Source of the DNA: Ichthyophis bannanicus
Taxonomy: Eukaryota; Chordata; Amphibia; Gymnophiona; Ichthyophiidae
Length of the DNA stretch: 64,000 bases
Direction: 5' to 3'
Assembly (NCBI GenBank): GCA_033557465.1
Contig: CM066031.1
Coordinates: forward strand, 1,442,432,163-1,442,496,162
Every line of letters starts with the position of its first letter. Within the stretch, counting starts at the first letter, position 1. A program made the translations under genes and the position numbers. Below are positions 1 to 9,989 of this stretch, piece after piece. The notes below the pieces were generated by a model. The model saw nothing but the letters and a program-made list of their open reading frames with translations, did not search any database and had not been told where the DNA came from.

Positions 1-25
1 TATTACAGGTAAGTAACTGTGCTAT

Positions 26-62
26 CTCCAGGAACAAGCAGGAATGAGTCTTCACATATGGG
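26..62 (+). repeat. Left inverted terminal repeat of DIRS-A
   Basis: A 37-bp sequence starting CTCCAGGAACAAGC and ending CATATGGG is repeated exactly in reverse complement at 4719-4755. The same end sequence, slightly diverged, closes DIRS-B, C and D near 17150, 33970 and 44197. Confidence 0.9.
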
Positions 63-894
63 GATACCCTAGCTAGAGATGCCAGGGGGAGATCCCATAA
101 AATGCATGTTCCTGGATCAGGAGTGCATTTCCCACCCAGGATCTCCGGCATCCCATGAGGGAATGGAAGGTAGGAGTTGAGAATAGAAGAGCTGTAAGGA
201 AAACAGCAAACCCAAGGACTACAGGAGAGGAGTCCATGGCATGTATGATAAGTACCATTAAAATCATTTAATGAACAGTTATAATATGGAGCTTACCTAC
301 TAGATTGTAGGAAGTAGAAAGCGTGATGGAGTCTACTGGATATGCAGTAGCGGAACCCTCAAGGAGACCTCACAGCAGTGAGGGTGAAGGTCCAGACCTG
401 GAATTAGCAGGTGATCCAGGTGTCAACTGGGGTAGGATTAGAACGGCAGGTCTTCAATGGAAAGCTTTATGAGAAAAAGCTGAAAACTCTTTTAGGTACA
501 GAGTCATAACACTGAGGACTAAAAGAAGAAGACTGACCAATTTGGACAACTAGCCCAGTCTTGGAGAGAAGAAGGGTTATGGAAAAAAGCCCATATTCCC
601 AAGCAGAACAATGTGTACTCAAAAAGAATGAAGATGTACACTATCTTTCCTAGCTGATGAGAGATAGAAAAGATATTGAAGCTTGAATCTTCAAGGACAG
701 GGAGACCTAGAGCAAAGCGGAAGCTGTTATCACCACAGTAGTGGTTGTGAGCATAACAGTCCCCACATGCTAAGGAACAGTATGAAAAAGGGAGTCCACT
801 GTCTGTAACCTCTGAGAAAGGTACAAATTGCTATAGCATAGACAGTGAGGAGATAGTATGTAATACATATCGATCTATAAAAGTCTCCCAACAG

Positions 895-1035
895 ATACAC
901 ACATATATATATACATATACACATATATATATATAGGGAGATAGATAGATATATACCTATATATATATGTATATCTAGATATGCAGAATATGTATCAACA
1001 TATATATATAAGTGGATATATATATACATATGGGG
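895..1035. repeat. (TATATACA)n-type simple repeat
   Basis: AT-rich microsatellite of TATATA, CATATA and GATAGATA words inside the non-coding part of DIRS-A. The short open frame across it is a by-product of the repeat. Confidence 0.85.
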
Positions 1036-2301
1036 GCATAAATTATGCACCCACAGCTTACAGACATATGTATGTAGAGGCATATATAGAGATATTTACA
1101 TACATGACAATAAGTCTGAAGATACACCAAGCCCCATAAGAACATTCACATGGGGAATGTGAAGGGGAAAGATTCATCCAACAACAAGAGGGTGAAACCC
1201 ACTTGACAGATATATAGAGAATCTATTTCTGTGGGCTAAGAGGATGCAGGAATGTAATCCAGTAAAATAACCAGGATGGTTGCGTGAAAAACAGAGGATA
1301 ATATCAGTCTGTAAAGAGCAAGTCGAGAGTCCTTTAGAACTCTGACATGGTAGATGGGTAGAAACGCAGAGGAGATTCCAGGAGGACCCACTGGAGGGAC
1401 ATAGGGGTCTCATGCGTTACTAATAGCCTTGGATATTCACGCAGAAAAAGCTTATATTCTGAATTATAACAGGAGACAAGAGGGTGTAGAGAACCCTCAC
1501 AGTCATGTATAAGCTTTTTTCTACTATATAGAATAGCCCTCAGAGACAAAGATCAATGCTCTGTAGCAAGGGCCCATAGTAGAAAGCTTCTCTGAAGATT
1601 GCAGAGAGCATTGTGCAGGAGAATTATGAGATAAAACTGACTGAAGTCAGGTGTGTTGCCACATTCTAGGAAAAGGAGATGGCTAGAAAGAAGATAATGT
1701 GAGAAGCCTAAAGTGAGTAGGATTATCCAAGATAGATGAGGACTAGCTTGGAATCACTACTGAGGCTAGACAAAAATTGTGGAAGATAGACTGGAACTTG
1801 TGGAAAAGTACCAGTAGTTCAATCAATCACTGGAACTCCTGCATGTACAGTAGCTGAAAAAGACAGCAGAGAGAATCTTACTGTGCAAAACAAAGAGAAA
1901 CAGACAAAGGGAGAGGAGATATTCCTGTCCCTGCCTGATGAGTTATCTTGAGAATGTATTCAAGGAAATAAAAAGTCTACACTGGAATGAAAGCTAGAGA
2001 AGCTTTTCAGTATGGTACCACTCAGTCAGGGGAAACCCTGGATGAGAGGGGGAGGGTGACTTACCCATGTGGCGAGTCAGCTGAAGGAAAAAATGTTCAT
2101 GTTGGGACAGAAACTATCATGGGATAGTTGTAACCTCCCTTCTTGGTAGTAAGAAGAGGAGAATTCTGTAACCCATGGACAAGAATATCCAGACAGCTTA
2201 GCATACTGAAAAAGGGAAAACCCCAGTGTAGAGCTTTAAGAAAAAACAGTGAACAAACTTCTGTTAAGAAGAGGTTAACTGTAGATTGTAACCTTCAGAA
2301 C

Positions 2302-4690
2302 CTATGGTTGCTGGGTATGTTGAGACTGGCTAGAATTTGGAAACTTCAGACTAGGACGAGGTGTCCCTTGCTTGGGCACCTCTGGATGAGGGGCAGGAGA
2401 AGAGTGAAACCTTCTTTTCTTAGGGAAAGAAGACTTGGTAGGACATTTCCTACCACCTGGGGAAGAAGGCGGCTTAGAATGGTCTCCAGAACCAGGGAAG
2501 TCAGTGGAGCAATGAGCAACCTGATGTAAAGCCTCCTTATTGAAGAGATTTTCTCCAGTACAAGGAGAATTACCCAGTGTATGTTGTGCCCATCTGTTCA
2601 AGTCAGAAGCTTGGAGCCAGGCTCTACGACGTGCTCCAATGGCAATAGCAGAGGATCTGCTAACAGACTCAAAAGAGTCTAGAGAAGCACGAGAAAGAAA
2701 CCAAGAGATATTCCGGCTATGACTAAGAAGCAAGGAATAGTCAGCAGCCTTAGGCTCTGACAAGAAAGGAGTCAAAAGAGATAATTTCTTTGTGACCTCC
2801 TGGAGTGTTAGACTCATATAAAATATATAAGAAATAATTCTTGATGCCAGCATAGATGTTTGGAAGGTTTGACGTCCAAAGGCATCAAGTGCTCTTGAAG
2901 CACGACCTGGCGGATAAGAAGAATGCTTCTTCTTGCTTTTTACCTTCCTCATTGCTGATTCAACTACAATGGAATGATAGGGAAGTTGATTCTTTTGAAA
3001 CCCTGGAGAGGGGGGCACCTGATACAGAACATTAGTTGCTGTAGAAGGTGAGGGAACCCTTAAAGGTGATTCCCATATTCTCAAAAGAAGATCCTGCAAA
3101 GAATGATGTAAAGGAAGCATTATATTTCCCTTTTGTGCAGGAGAGCCTTGGTTAAGATTACAGCCAGGGATAGGAATAGTAAAGAAAGGCTGCCATGTCA
3201 AGGAGAAACTTCTGAAAAGAAGGATCTCCAATGGGAACCATCCCTGGGAAGGCTAAGATTAAAGATGCAGCCTGAGCACCAGAGGATGTAGTGGTCTGGT
3301 GCAGAAAAAGAACCTTACTAGATGGATAATGATACTGGCAGTCACGATTTGAGGCAGTTAGTACTGCATCGTCTATGCCAGGTATCGATTCCAAACTAGG
3401 CATGGAAAGGATCGATGGCACCGATGTAACTACAGGAATCGACATCGATACCGATACCGGTAATGACATCGAGGCCGTCATCGGAGGCTGCTCAAGCGGT
3501 ACCGAGGTAACCAGAGAGTCTTGGTGAGTATCCTCGGTACTGCGTATTCGGAAACGACAAGGGTCGGTTCCAAGGGGCGTCGGTACCCAGTCACCTAGAC
3601 TAGATATCGATTCCAGACTCGGCATCGAAGGGAGCGAGTATATCGATGCATGTCTAGAGTGCACCGACATCGGTGGTGGTACCGGCGATGCTGATACAGG
3701 GAAGTCACTCTGGGTCGTATCGATCTGTTCCGAAGGTACCGAGGACGCCAGATGACGATCCCAGGTGAAGAGTGGAACACTCGACACCGGTGCCGATGCC
3801 GGGGTATTGGTACCGCTCGAAGCAAGTACCACCACCGAACATGGCTTAGACACAGGAAAGTCAGTCTGAAACGTATCAATCGGTCCCGAAGGTACCGAGG
3901 ACGCCAGATGACGATCCCTGGTGTCGAGTGGAACACTCGACACCGGTGCCGGTGCATCGGTACCGCTCGAAGCGGATACCTCCCCCGAGCACGGCTCAGG
4001 TATGTTCTGTGAGGGGTGAGCCCCAGGAACAACCTGAAACCCCTGAAATGCTTTGGAGCCCGAAGACTCCCGCCGGGGTTTTAATGCCAATGGGGTCTTG
4101 AGGGCAAGGCCGGAGCCGTCATCATGCGTGGCATGAGACCTACCACTCAAGAATTGGCAAGTCTTAACAGACTGTTTGTGGGTTACCTGATCCTGTAGAG
4201 AAGAAAAACCCGGTGCCCTCACTGTAGGAGGGAAAACGGTATCGAGGGAAACTCGAAAGAGGGAAGGTCTTCTCTCAGCATTGCAGCCTGATAGTTCAGA
4301 GGAAACAGGGTCAGGACCCAAACAGGTTAGACACCAGAGATTGGAGTCTAAAACGAAAACTGTCTCTCCACAGTGAAGGCACTTCTTAGGAGAGGCCTTG
4401 TAGGCCCAAAAAGTTAAGACAGAAACAGAGGGAAAAATCTCTCTGAGTTTAAGAAAAAAGAAAGAAAAAACCACCGGCGGTACCAGTGTCTGCGGGAAAA
4501 ACAGCCGCGACCACAAGAAAACAAGAAATGAAGTATTTAAAGAAAAAAGTTTCTGCGGTGACAGGACGACGTCCTGCCGGCTCCGCGGAAAAACGAAAAC
4601 TGAGGAGAAGAAGTGGAATGGGGGGGAAGTCAGCGCGCAGGCGCGAGGGATGCTCCCAAAAGCTTTCTGATTGGATGCTGGGGAGCATTC
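2302..4690 (-). pseudogene. DIRS-A Gag (LAP2-alpha-like), frameshifted
   Basis: Gag packages the retrotransposon RNA. A long open frame runs from 4771 to 3158. It has a cysteine motif of the form CX2C-X12-CX2C-X12-C (residues 131-163, plus-strand 4381-4283) containing WCLTCLGPD, as in other DIRS Gags here. A Ser/Pro/Thr-rich middle follows (SSVP and DRHLASSVPS repeats). A second frame, 3231-2302, carries the globular C-terminal region related to the LAP2-alpha C-terminal domain, including RRAWLQASDL and PCTGENLF. The two frames overlap by about 70 nt, so one frameshift separates them. Function as Gag is inferred from this layout; the protein is probably dead. Confidence 0.7.
3690..4000 (-). 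repeat. 156-bp in-frame duplication inside DIRS-A gag
   Basis: Two imperfect copies of a 156-bp unit (52 codons) lie head to tail; the block AGTGGAACACTCGACACCGG occurs at 3771 and again at 3927. The reading frame is preserved, so the Ser/Pro-rich spacer of Gag was lengthened without breaking it. The surrounding DNA is rich in GGTACC and TCGAT words. Confidence 0.75.
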
Positions 4691-4718
4691 CCGTGCAGGC
4701 TCCATCGGTACCGACGTA

Positions 4719-4755
4719 CCCATATGTGAAGACTCATTCCTGCTTGTTCCTGGAG
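4719..4755 (-). repeat. Right inverted terminal repeat of DIRS-A
   Basis: Exact reverse complement of 26-62. It is the 5' end of the element in its own orientation. The gag reading frame is open straight through it and into the flank, up to an in-frame ATG at 4771. Confidence 0.9.
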
Positions 4756-4814
4756 TTAATATTTTTTTCACTCAACACGTAATCAAACTCTTAAATTCGT
4801 TACTAGAGAAAAGT

Positions 4815-4948
4815 AGTAAAAGGTGGGTCAAGCATTGTGGAAGAAGCCTGCCAGGTACTTGTGACCTGGATTGACCACTGTTGGAAACAGGATACTGGGC
4901 TTGATGGACCTTGGTCTGACTCGGTATAGCATATCTTATGTTCTTATG
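4815..4948 (+). mobile_element. CR1-type LINE 3' end fragment
   Basis: This is the 3' tail of the CR1 family seen in full elsewhere in the window: GGATACTGGGCTTGATGGAC, then CTTGGTCTGACTCGGTATAG, then CTTATGTTCTTATG. The reverse complement of the same tail begins the CR1 copies at 54484 and 62028. The copy is strongly 5'-truncated and non-coding. Confidence 0.8.
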
Positions 4949-4949
4949 A

Positions 4950-6035
4950 CATCAACCCTACAAAATGAAATTACCCACATGTAGCACCTCCTTCCACCAG
5001 AAGGTCATGTGTTAGCCATAGCTGAGAACTAGACTCCCACCCCAGGAGTCCAAAGAGTGATCCCATTTGCCTTTGATTCAAGGGAAAAAGAGAGAGAAAC
5101 ATAGGACCCTGAGTGCCCAGTTCATGGGTATTCTCCCAAACATTTTACACCCTGTTGCATAGTCCAAGAGAAATAGAAAAACAGGACGACACTGGATTCC
5201 CTAGGTACAAAAGTGGACCACCTGCTAACCCCGCCTGAAAGCTGGTTGCATACCCTGCAGAGCCAACATACCATCCTGAAAGGGCACAAATAGGGCCTGG
5301 CAAAAAAAAGATGGATCATAAGGATCTGAATGGGCCCTGGGGGAACCACCACTCCCGTCCTCCTCAGATATGTCTTGCAGAGAACAGAGATTTTGCTTGG
5401 GTCGTTCCACCAAACACCATAGGGGAAAGGATTGAGCTCCCATATTGACAGAGGAGTGCAAAGACGAAGCAGGGGCTGTCCTCTCCAGCTGCCCACAACA
5501 TAAGTGCTCTCTGGTTCCCACGATGGGGGCTACCAGGCAAGCAGTCTGACTGAGTATAGCTTGTGAGTAGTTTCAGGAGCTGCAGCACAAGTCGGCTGAC
5601 CATAAAGGCTCTGGAGTCCCAGAGGAACTTTGGGGCCACTGGGCATGGAACTAAGACTTCCCCACCATGTTCCAACTCAGCCAGGCAAAAGACACCATCC
5701 TAAAATGACTACAGTGCTCACCAGCATGAAAAGAAAAAGAAAGAAGCTGCAGGGGCCACAAAAAAGGCGTTGGGTCCCAGAATGTAAAAAAAAAAAAAAA
5801 AAAAAATATGCTGCAGGTTTTGCAGTTATTCCAAGGGCAAAACATTTTACTACCAAAAGATTAAATCAATGTATGCCAATCCACTTGCTGGTTCAATCCA
5901 ACCATGACCAAACTAGAAATCCCAAACTGTTCCTTATAATTCAATCGGGCTTCATGATCACCTCCCCTCCAAAAACCTATGTGATCAATGATTCTACAAA
6001 GCAACTGTGAAAAGGAATGGTTACACTAAAAATAA
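4950..6035. other. Unclassified stretch, no gene seen
   Basis: No coding region, known repeat end or RNA gene was recognised. It contains a run of 21 A at 5786-5806. An open frame on the plus strand (5630-6010) crosses this run and has no familiar domain, so I do not call it a gene. Confidence 0.5.
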
Positions 6036-6119
6036 TGTTCCATTATGGTGCTGAGCACACAAGGGGAGCAGAGGCTCCTGCAGGAGATAGGAGAGTCACA
6101 AGAGGCAGGAGACGTTGGA

Positions 6120-6185
6120 TGAACAAATTCTTCTTTATTGTATAGAGACCCCAACGCGTTTCGGCAACGCCTTCTTCAGGGGGAA
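6120..6185 (-). other. PLE-1 3' signature and polyadenylation-like signal
   Basis: Read on the minus strand, CCCCTGAAGAAGGCG is followed by CCGAAACGCGTTGGGG and then, about 15 nt on, by CAATAAAGAAG, which contains an AATAAA hexamer. The CGAAACGCGTTGGGG class of motif occurs in PLE 3' regions, and a related one lies inside the inverted repeat at 38300-38473. Confidence 0.6.
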
Positions 6186-7563
6186 GGGATGCAAATCTAT
6201 TTCCATATACACAACAATAAAAATAAATAAACAAATATTAAATAACAATATTAAAAATATTAAAAATAAATTAAAATAACACACCTGGCATGTAGTATGC
6301 TGGAGATACAAACATACTTATGCCACAAATGTAAGGCATATCTTTAAACATGCAAACTTGTTAATAAACATGTGATAAGACAATAAATAAAAATTGATTG
6401 GACCTCACACTAAAAACAAAACAACCAAACGCAGGGCTGAACAACCAACAAGTAAAAATGTTGCCAGAAAATTTGGCAAACTGGATGAAGAGATAGGGAA
6501 ATTTACGTTGAAAAAGATTATAATAAATAATATAATTCAAGCTAACATCAAGATCAACACAAAAATAAATATTATAAAAATATATATAAATTATATATGT
6601 GTATCTGCATGACTATGTAGATAAGAATTAAAAACAAAACACCATGCATAGTAGATACCATAAAACATTATTGATAAAAGTAACAATAATAACATTAAAA
6701 CAACAATAATAAAATACATAAATATATGATAATATTTTGATAGAAACAACAAAGAGAGCTAATAAATTAGAAAATAAATTACATCTTAAAATATTGTCAC
6801 TGGCTAAAAAAGCTTCTAAGGTTAAATGTCCAAATACTGTATAAAAAGCTTGTTTTATGTGAAACATTCAAAATTGATGACTGGAGACTTCACACAAGTA
6901 AAGATACTCCGTAGGGAATGGGACGAGTAAAAATGCTATCCATTTTTGCCAAGAATAAACAAATTAAAGGAACATCTTTAGAGGGGCCTCAAGGCAGTTT
7001 TAAAGCTATCAAGGCACATACGAATAGAGCTGAAGTACCAAAAATGTTTAAAACGGCAAATAGCCATGCCACATGGGGATGCGGATTACAGGACCAAAAC
7101 GCCAATCAAAAAAAACTTATTAGTGAAGACACAGATGGCTAGCTACTTAGCTTAAACGTGGCAGTGTATAAAAACTGAAGACCGCGGACTCCAAAGCACC
7201 ATAGAGCTAATGCTGAACAAGATGATCGCTAATCGGGTGATTGTATTATATCACGTGGAGCAAAGTGAAACCACATGTTCAAACTTAAAGAGACCAACGG
7301 GGATTATGGAAATTACCTTAGTGTCCAAATAAACACACATTTTAAAAGAATTTCACTTACCCAAAGGTAATATCAACTATACATGTATGAAAGAGCAGGA
7401 AATTTTAAAAACCAATAAAATAGTCGGCACTGCAATGACAAAAACGTGGAGCAAAGTGAAACCACATGTTCAAACTTAAAGAGACCAACGGGGATTATGG
7501 AAATTACCTTAGTGTCCAAATAAACACACATTTTAAAAGAATTTCACTTACCCAAAGGTAATA

Positions 7564-8249
7564 CAGGGTGAGCCAGTCAAACCTGCATTTTTGAAATGAC
7601 TGTAAAAAATAAACGGATGGATATTTCAAAATTTTATTGTTACTATCTTAATGTACATTAAAAAGCATTTAAGAAACAACATTCACTGTTTAAAAATAAC
7701 GCCAGTAAGATGGTGTCCTTCCCGATTGAGACATTCTTGTAGGCGATTTCATTCATAGCCTGAACAACCTGAATTTTGTACGGGTGATGGTGTAAATCTA
7801 ACCTCAAGATTCTTCGGACGCTCGTGTTTGCCATGCCAAGCGCAGCACTCTGTCGACGCGCCGATCTCCGAGGGCTTCTTTCCACAGCAACTCTCACGCG
7901 GTCAATATTCGCGGGAGTTCGCACTGATCTTGCACTGCCACCCCTTCTGCTTCTCGTTTCACCAATTGCTTCAAAGTTTGTCACCCACAATTTGATTGAA
8001 TTAACAGACGGCACTGGCTTATTTCGATTAATTTGAAAATTCGTCCGGAAACGACGCTGAGCGGCTGCATAACTACCACTTTGGTAAAACGCTTTCACAG
8101 CGAATGAAAGTTGTTGTTTAGACCACTGCTCCATGGCGACTGAAATGCTTAGTTGTGGGGGACACAATGGTGACCTTGCTAACTCACTCCGCCCACTTTC
8201 ACGGCTCTCCCGCCCTTTTCAAAAATGCAGGTTTGACTGGCTCACCCTA
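7564..8249 (-). mobile_element. Tc1/mariner-type transposon, internal deletion derivative
   Basis: A 686-bp element with 32-bp identical terminal inverted repeats (7565-7596 and 8217-8248, starting AGGGTGAGCCAGTC), flanked by TA at 7562-7563 and 8250-8251. TA target duplication is the hallmark of Tc1/mariner transposons. The uninterrupted copies of the 191-bp repeat on either side show the empty site. It encodes only the N-terminal DNA-binding part of a transposase, so it would need a partner to move. Confidence 0.92.
7658..8134 (-). CDS. Truncated Tc1/mariner transposase, helix-turn-helix domain only
   Basis: The start is set at the ATG giving MEQWSKQQ (8134-8132). An upstream in-frame ATG at 8167 would add 11 residues, but MEQW is the usual start of this family. 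About 158 residues are open. Residues 1-60 resemble the N-terminal helix-turn-helix found in insect-type mariner transposases, followed by an arginine/serine-rich linker (RSRRGGSARSVRTP) and a second DNA-binding helix set (SARRQSAALGMANTSVRRIL). The last about 35 residues do not resemble the start of a DDE domain. No D-D-E/D triad is present, so the protein cannot catalyse transposition but could still bind element ends. Confidence 0.8.
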   Translation of the reverse strand: MEQWSKQQLSFAVKAFYQSGSYAAAQRRFRTNFQINRNKPVPSVNSIKLWVTNFEAIGETRSRRGGSARSVRTPANIDRVRVAVERSPRRSARRQSAALGMANTSVRRILRLDLHHHPYKIQVVQAMNEIAYKNVSIGKDTILLALFLNSECCFLNAF

Positions 8250-8991
8250 TATCAACTATACATGTATGAAAGAGCAGGAAATTTTAAAAACCAATAAAAT
8301 AGTCGGCACTGCAATGACAAAAACGTGGAGCAAAGTGAAACCACATGTTCAAACTTAAAGAGACCAACGGGGATTATGGAAATTACCTTAGTGTCCAAAT
8401 AAACACACATTTTAAAAGAATTTCACTTACCCAAAGGTAATATCAACTATACATGTATGAAAGAGCAGGAAATTTTAAAAACCAATAAAATAGTCGGCAC
8501 TGCAATGACAAAAACAGTTAGAAGTGAATAAGACCACGGTAAAACTAAAAATCAGTCTGGATCAATCAAAGTAAATATATATATATACGTGTAAATGTAT
8601 ACAAAATCCTCGAGAGGGGTTACATTTGAAACCAGAAATCAAACCTGTAACAGGAGTTCTGTACACAAGATTGGTCCACAGAAAGAGCTGCGTGCAACTG
8701 AAAGGGAAGGACAAGTGAAGACCGATACTTTTAAAACGCCGATTTTCGCGCCAAAAAAGGGGGGCGGATCGACGCGATGGGAGGAGCTTCAAGACAAAAA
8801 ATGTGACACATGAACATGGCATTTCTAAAGAAGGGGAGGGGGGGAGGATGATATATAACTAGCTTATGTGAGAAACTATCAATTTGGTTCAATATAAAAA
8901 CTATAGATAAAATGATATAACCTTTGGATATAATAGAAACATATTATAGGTCACTCTTATGTATGCGTGGAAATAAGTTTATCGATCAGGT

Positions 8992-9606
8992 TTACTCCAA
9001 AAAAACTGCAAAATCCACTTCCTGATTCAAACCATGTGGTTCTAATGTATTGAGCTCATAAATAAAACGTTGCTCAAATTTCAACAATATTTGATCAATG
9101 TTACCTCCTCTCCAGTGTGGAATGATAGTTTTAATGACAGCAAATTTTATGTCACTAATGGTATGTTTATATTGTAACCAGTGTGAAACTAATGGTTTGT
9201 CTGTCTGACATCTCTGTATATTACTCCATTCATTGAGTCCAACCTCCATACACCTTATTACAGGGCAAATCATTGCATAGAACAAATAAAGTGACCCATA
9301 CATGTAGTTAGACCCAAACTTTTAATTTGCATTCCAGATGGACACCTTCCACTCTTCTCCTTCAATAGCCATTGTGCAAATATCACATGTACCACATGCA
9401 AAATGACCCAACGGTGTCTCAACTTGTATATTATCCACTTCCCACGTAACCAATTTGCTTACAAAGTTACCAATATTCCTGTCTCTTTTATAAGCCACAA
9501 TCGGAAGATCTACAAAACATTGATACCCTCTCAAAATTGGCCAATGTTTATAAATAATAGAGGTCATCATCGGAGCTTTAACTGAAAAAGGTAAGAGACA
9601 AACCAC
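8992..9606 (-). pseudogene. PLE-1 C-terminal region with GIY-YIG-type endonuclease end
   Basis: Two open segments, 9606-9322 and 9303-8992. The first includes KHWPILRGYQ and a cysteine-bearing stretch (FACGTCDIC) matching the spacer between RT and endonuclease in Penelope-like proteins. The second ends with RGGNIDQILLKFEQRF and then LNTLEPHGLNQEVDF, the conserved close of PLE endonuclease domains. The catalytic GIY-YIG core itself is not cleanly visible. Stops separate the segments. Confidence 0.7.
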
Positions 9607-9989
9607 TTTTTCTTTTGGGGATTTTGACTTGTCTATCAGTAATAGTTAACGATGGACATACAAACCCCCTCAAGTATGCCTTCATAATCACTGAAAACGG
9701 ATATATCCCCGAACCATATATTTTTTAAACAATTCCAGTGCCTGTACAATATAATCTTCGTTAGTTGAACAAATTCTTCTTATTTGAAGGAAATAACTTA
9801 CAGGCAATCCTTCTTTCGGATTTCTGGGTGATGGCTCCCAAGCATTATAGGATTATTCTGTTTATGTTTATTTAGAACTTGATATACCTGTTCCACTGCT
9901 TTGTATTTATTTATTTTCTTTACAAGGTTTTAACCACTTTTCTGAGAAATAACCCAGTCAAAGGGTTTACAGAAAAAGGAACAAACAAT

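Larger units (their letters stand above)
26..4755 (-). mobile_element. DIRS-A: DIRS-like retrotransposon with inverted terminal repeats, gag only
   Basis: The element is bounded by perfect 37-bp inverted repeats (26-62 and 4719-4755). DIRS elements are tyrosine-recombinase retrotransposons with inverted rather than direct terminal repeats. Reading from the right end on the minus strand, there is a GC-rich leader with an ATTGG box, then gag (about 4690-2302), then about 2.2 kb with no recognisable reverse transcriptase, RNase H or recombinase. Three related copies (B, C, D) in this window share the right-hand end and leader. The copy is either a gag-only non-autonomous derivative or has lost pol. 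The DIRS call rests on the Gag type and the end structure. Confidence 0.75.
7254..8514. repeat. Three copies of a 191-bp tandem repeat, middle copy interrupted
   Basis: Copies start at 7254, 7445 and 8324 with the word CGTGGAGCAAAG and run to about 8514. The step from copy 1 to copy 2 is 191 bp. The step from copy 2 to copy 3 is 879 bp, exactly 191 plus 688, the length of the inserted transposon and its duplicated TA. The copies are nearly identical. The array lies in the 3' non-coding part of PLE-1. Confidence 0.9.

Noticed and set aside
895..1083. Open frame of 117 codons on the minus strand rich in Tyr and Ile (730-1083)
   Set aside because: It is a translation of the (TATATACA)n microsatellite.
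3752..4012. Arg-rich plus-strand frame
   Set aside because: Antisense shadow of the DIRS-A Gag duplication.
5630..6010. 126-codon plus-strand gene with Lys-rich stretch
   Set aside because: The Lys run comes from a 21-A tract; no domain, splice context or repeat match supports coding.
7254..8514. CRISPR-like array
   Set aside because: Units are 191 bp with no spacers, in a vertebrate transposon; it is a plain tandem repeat.
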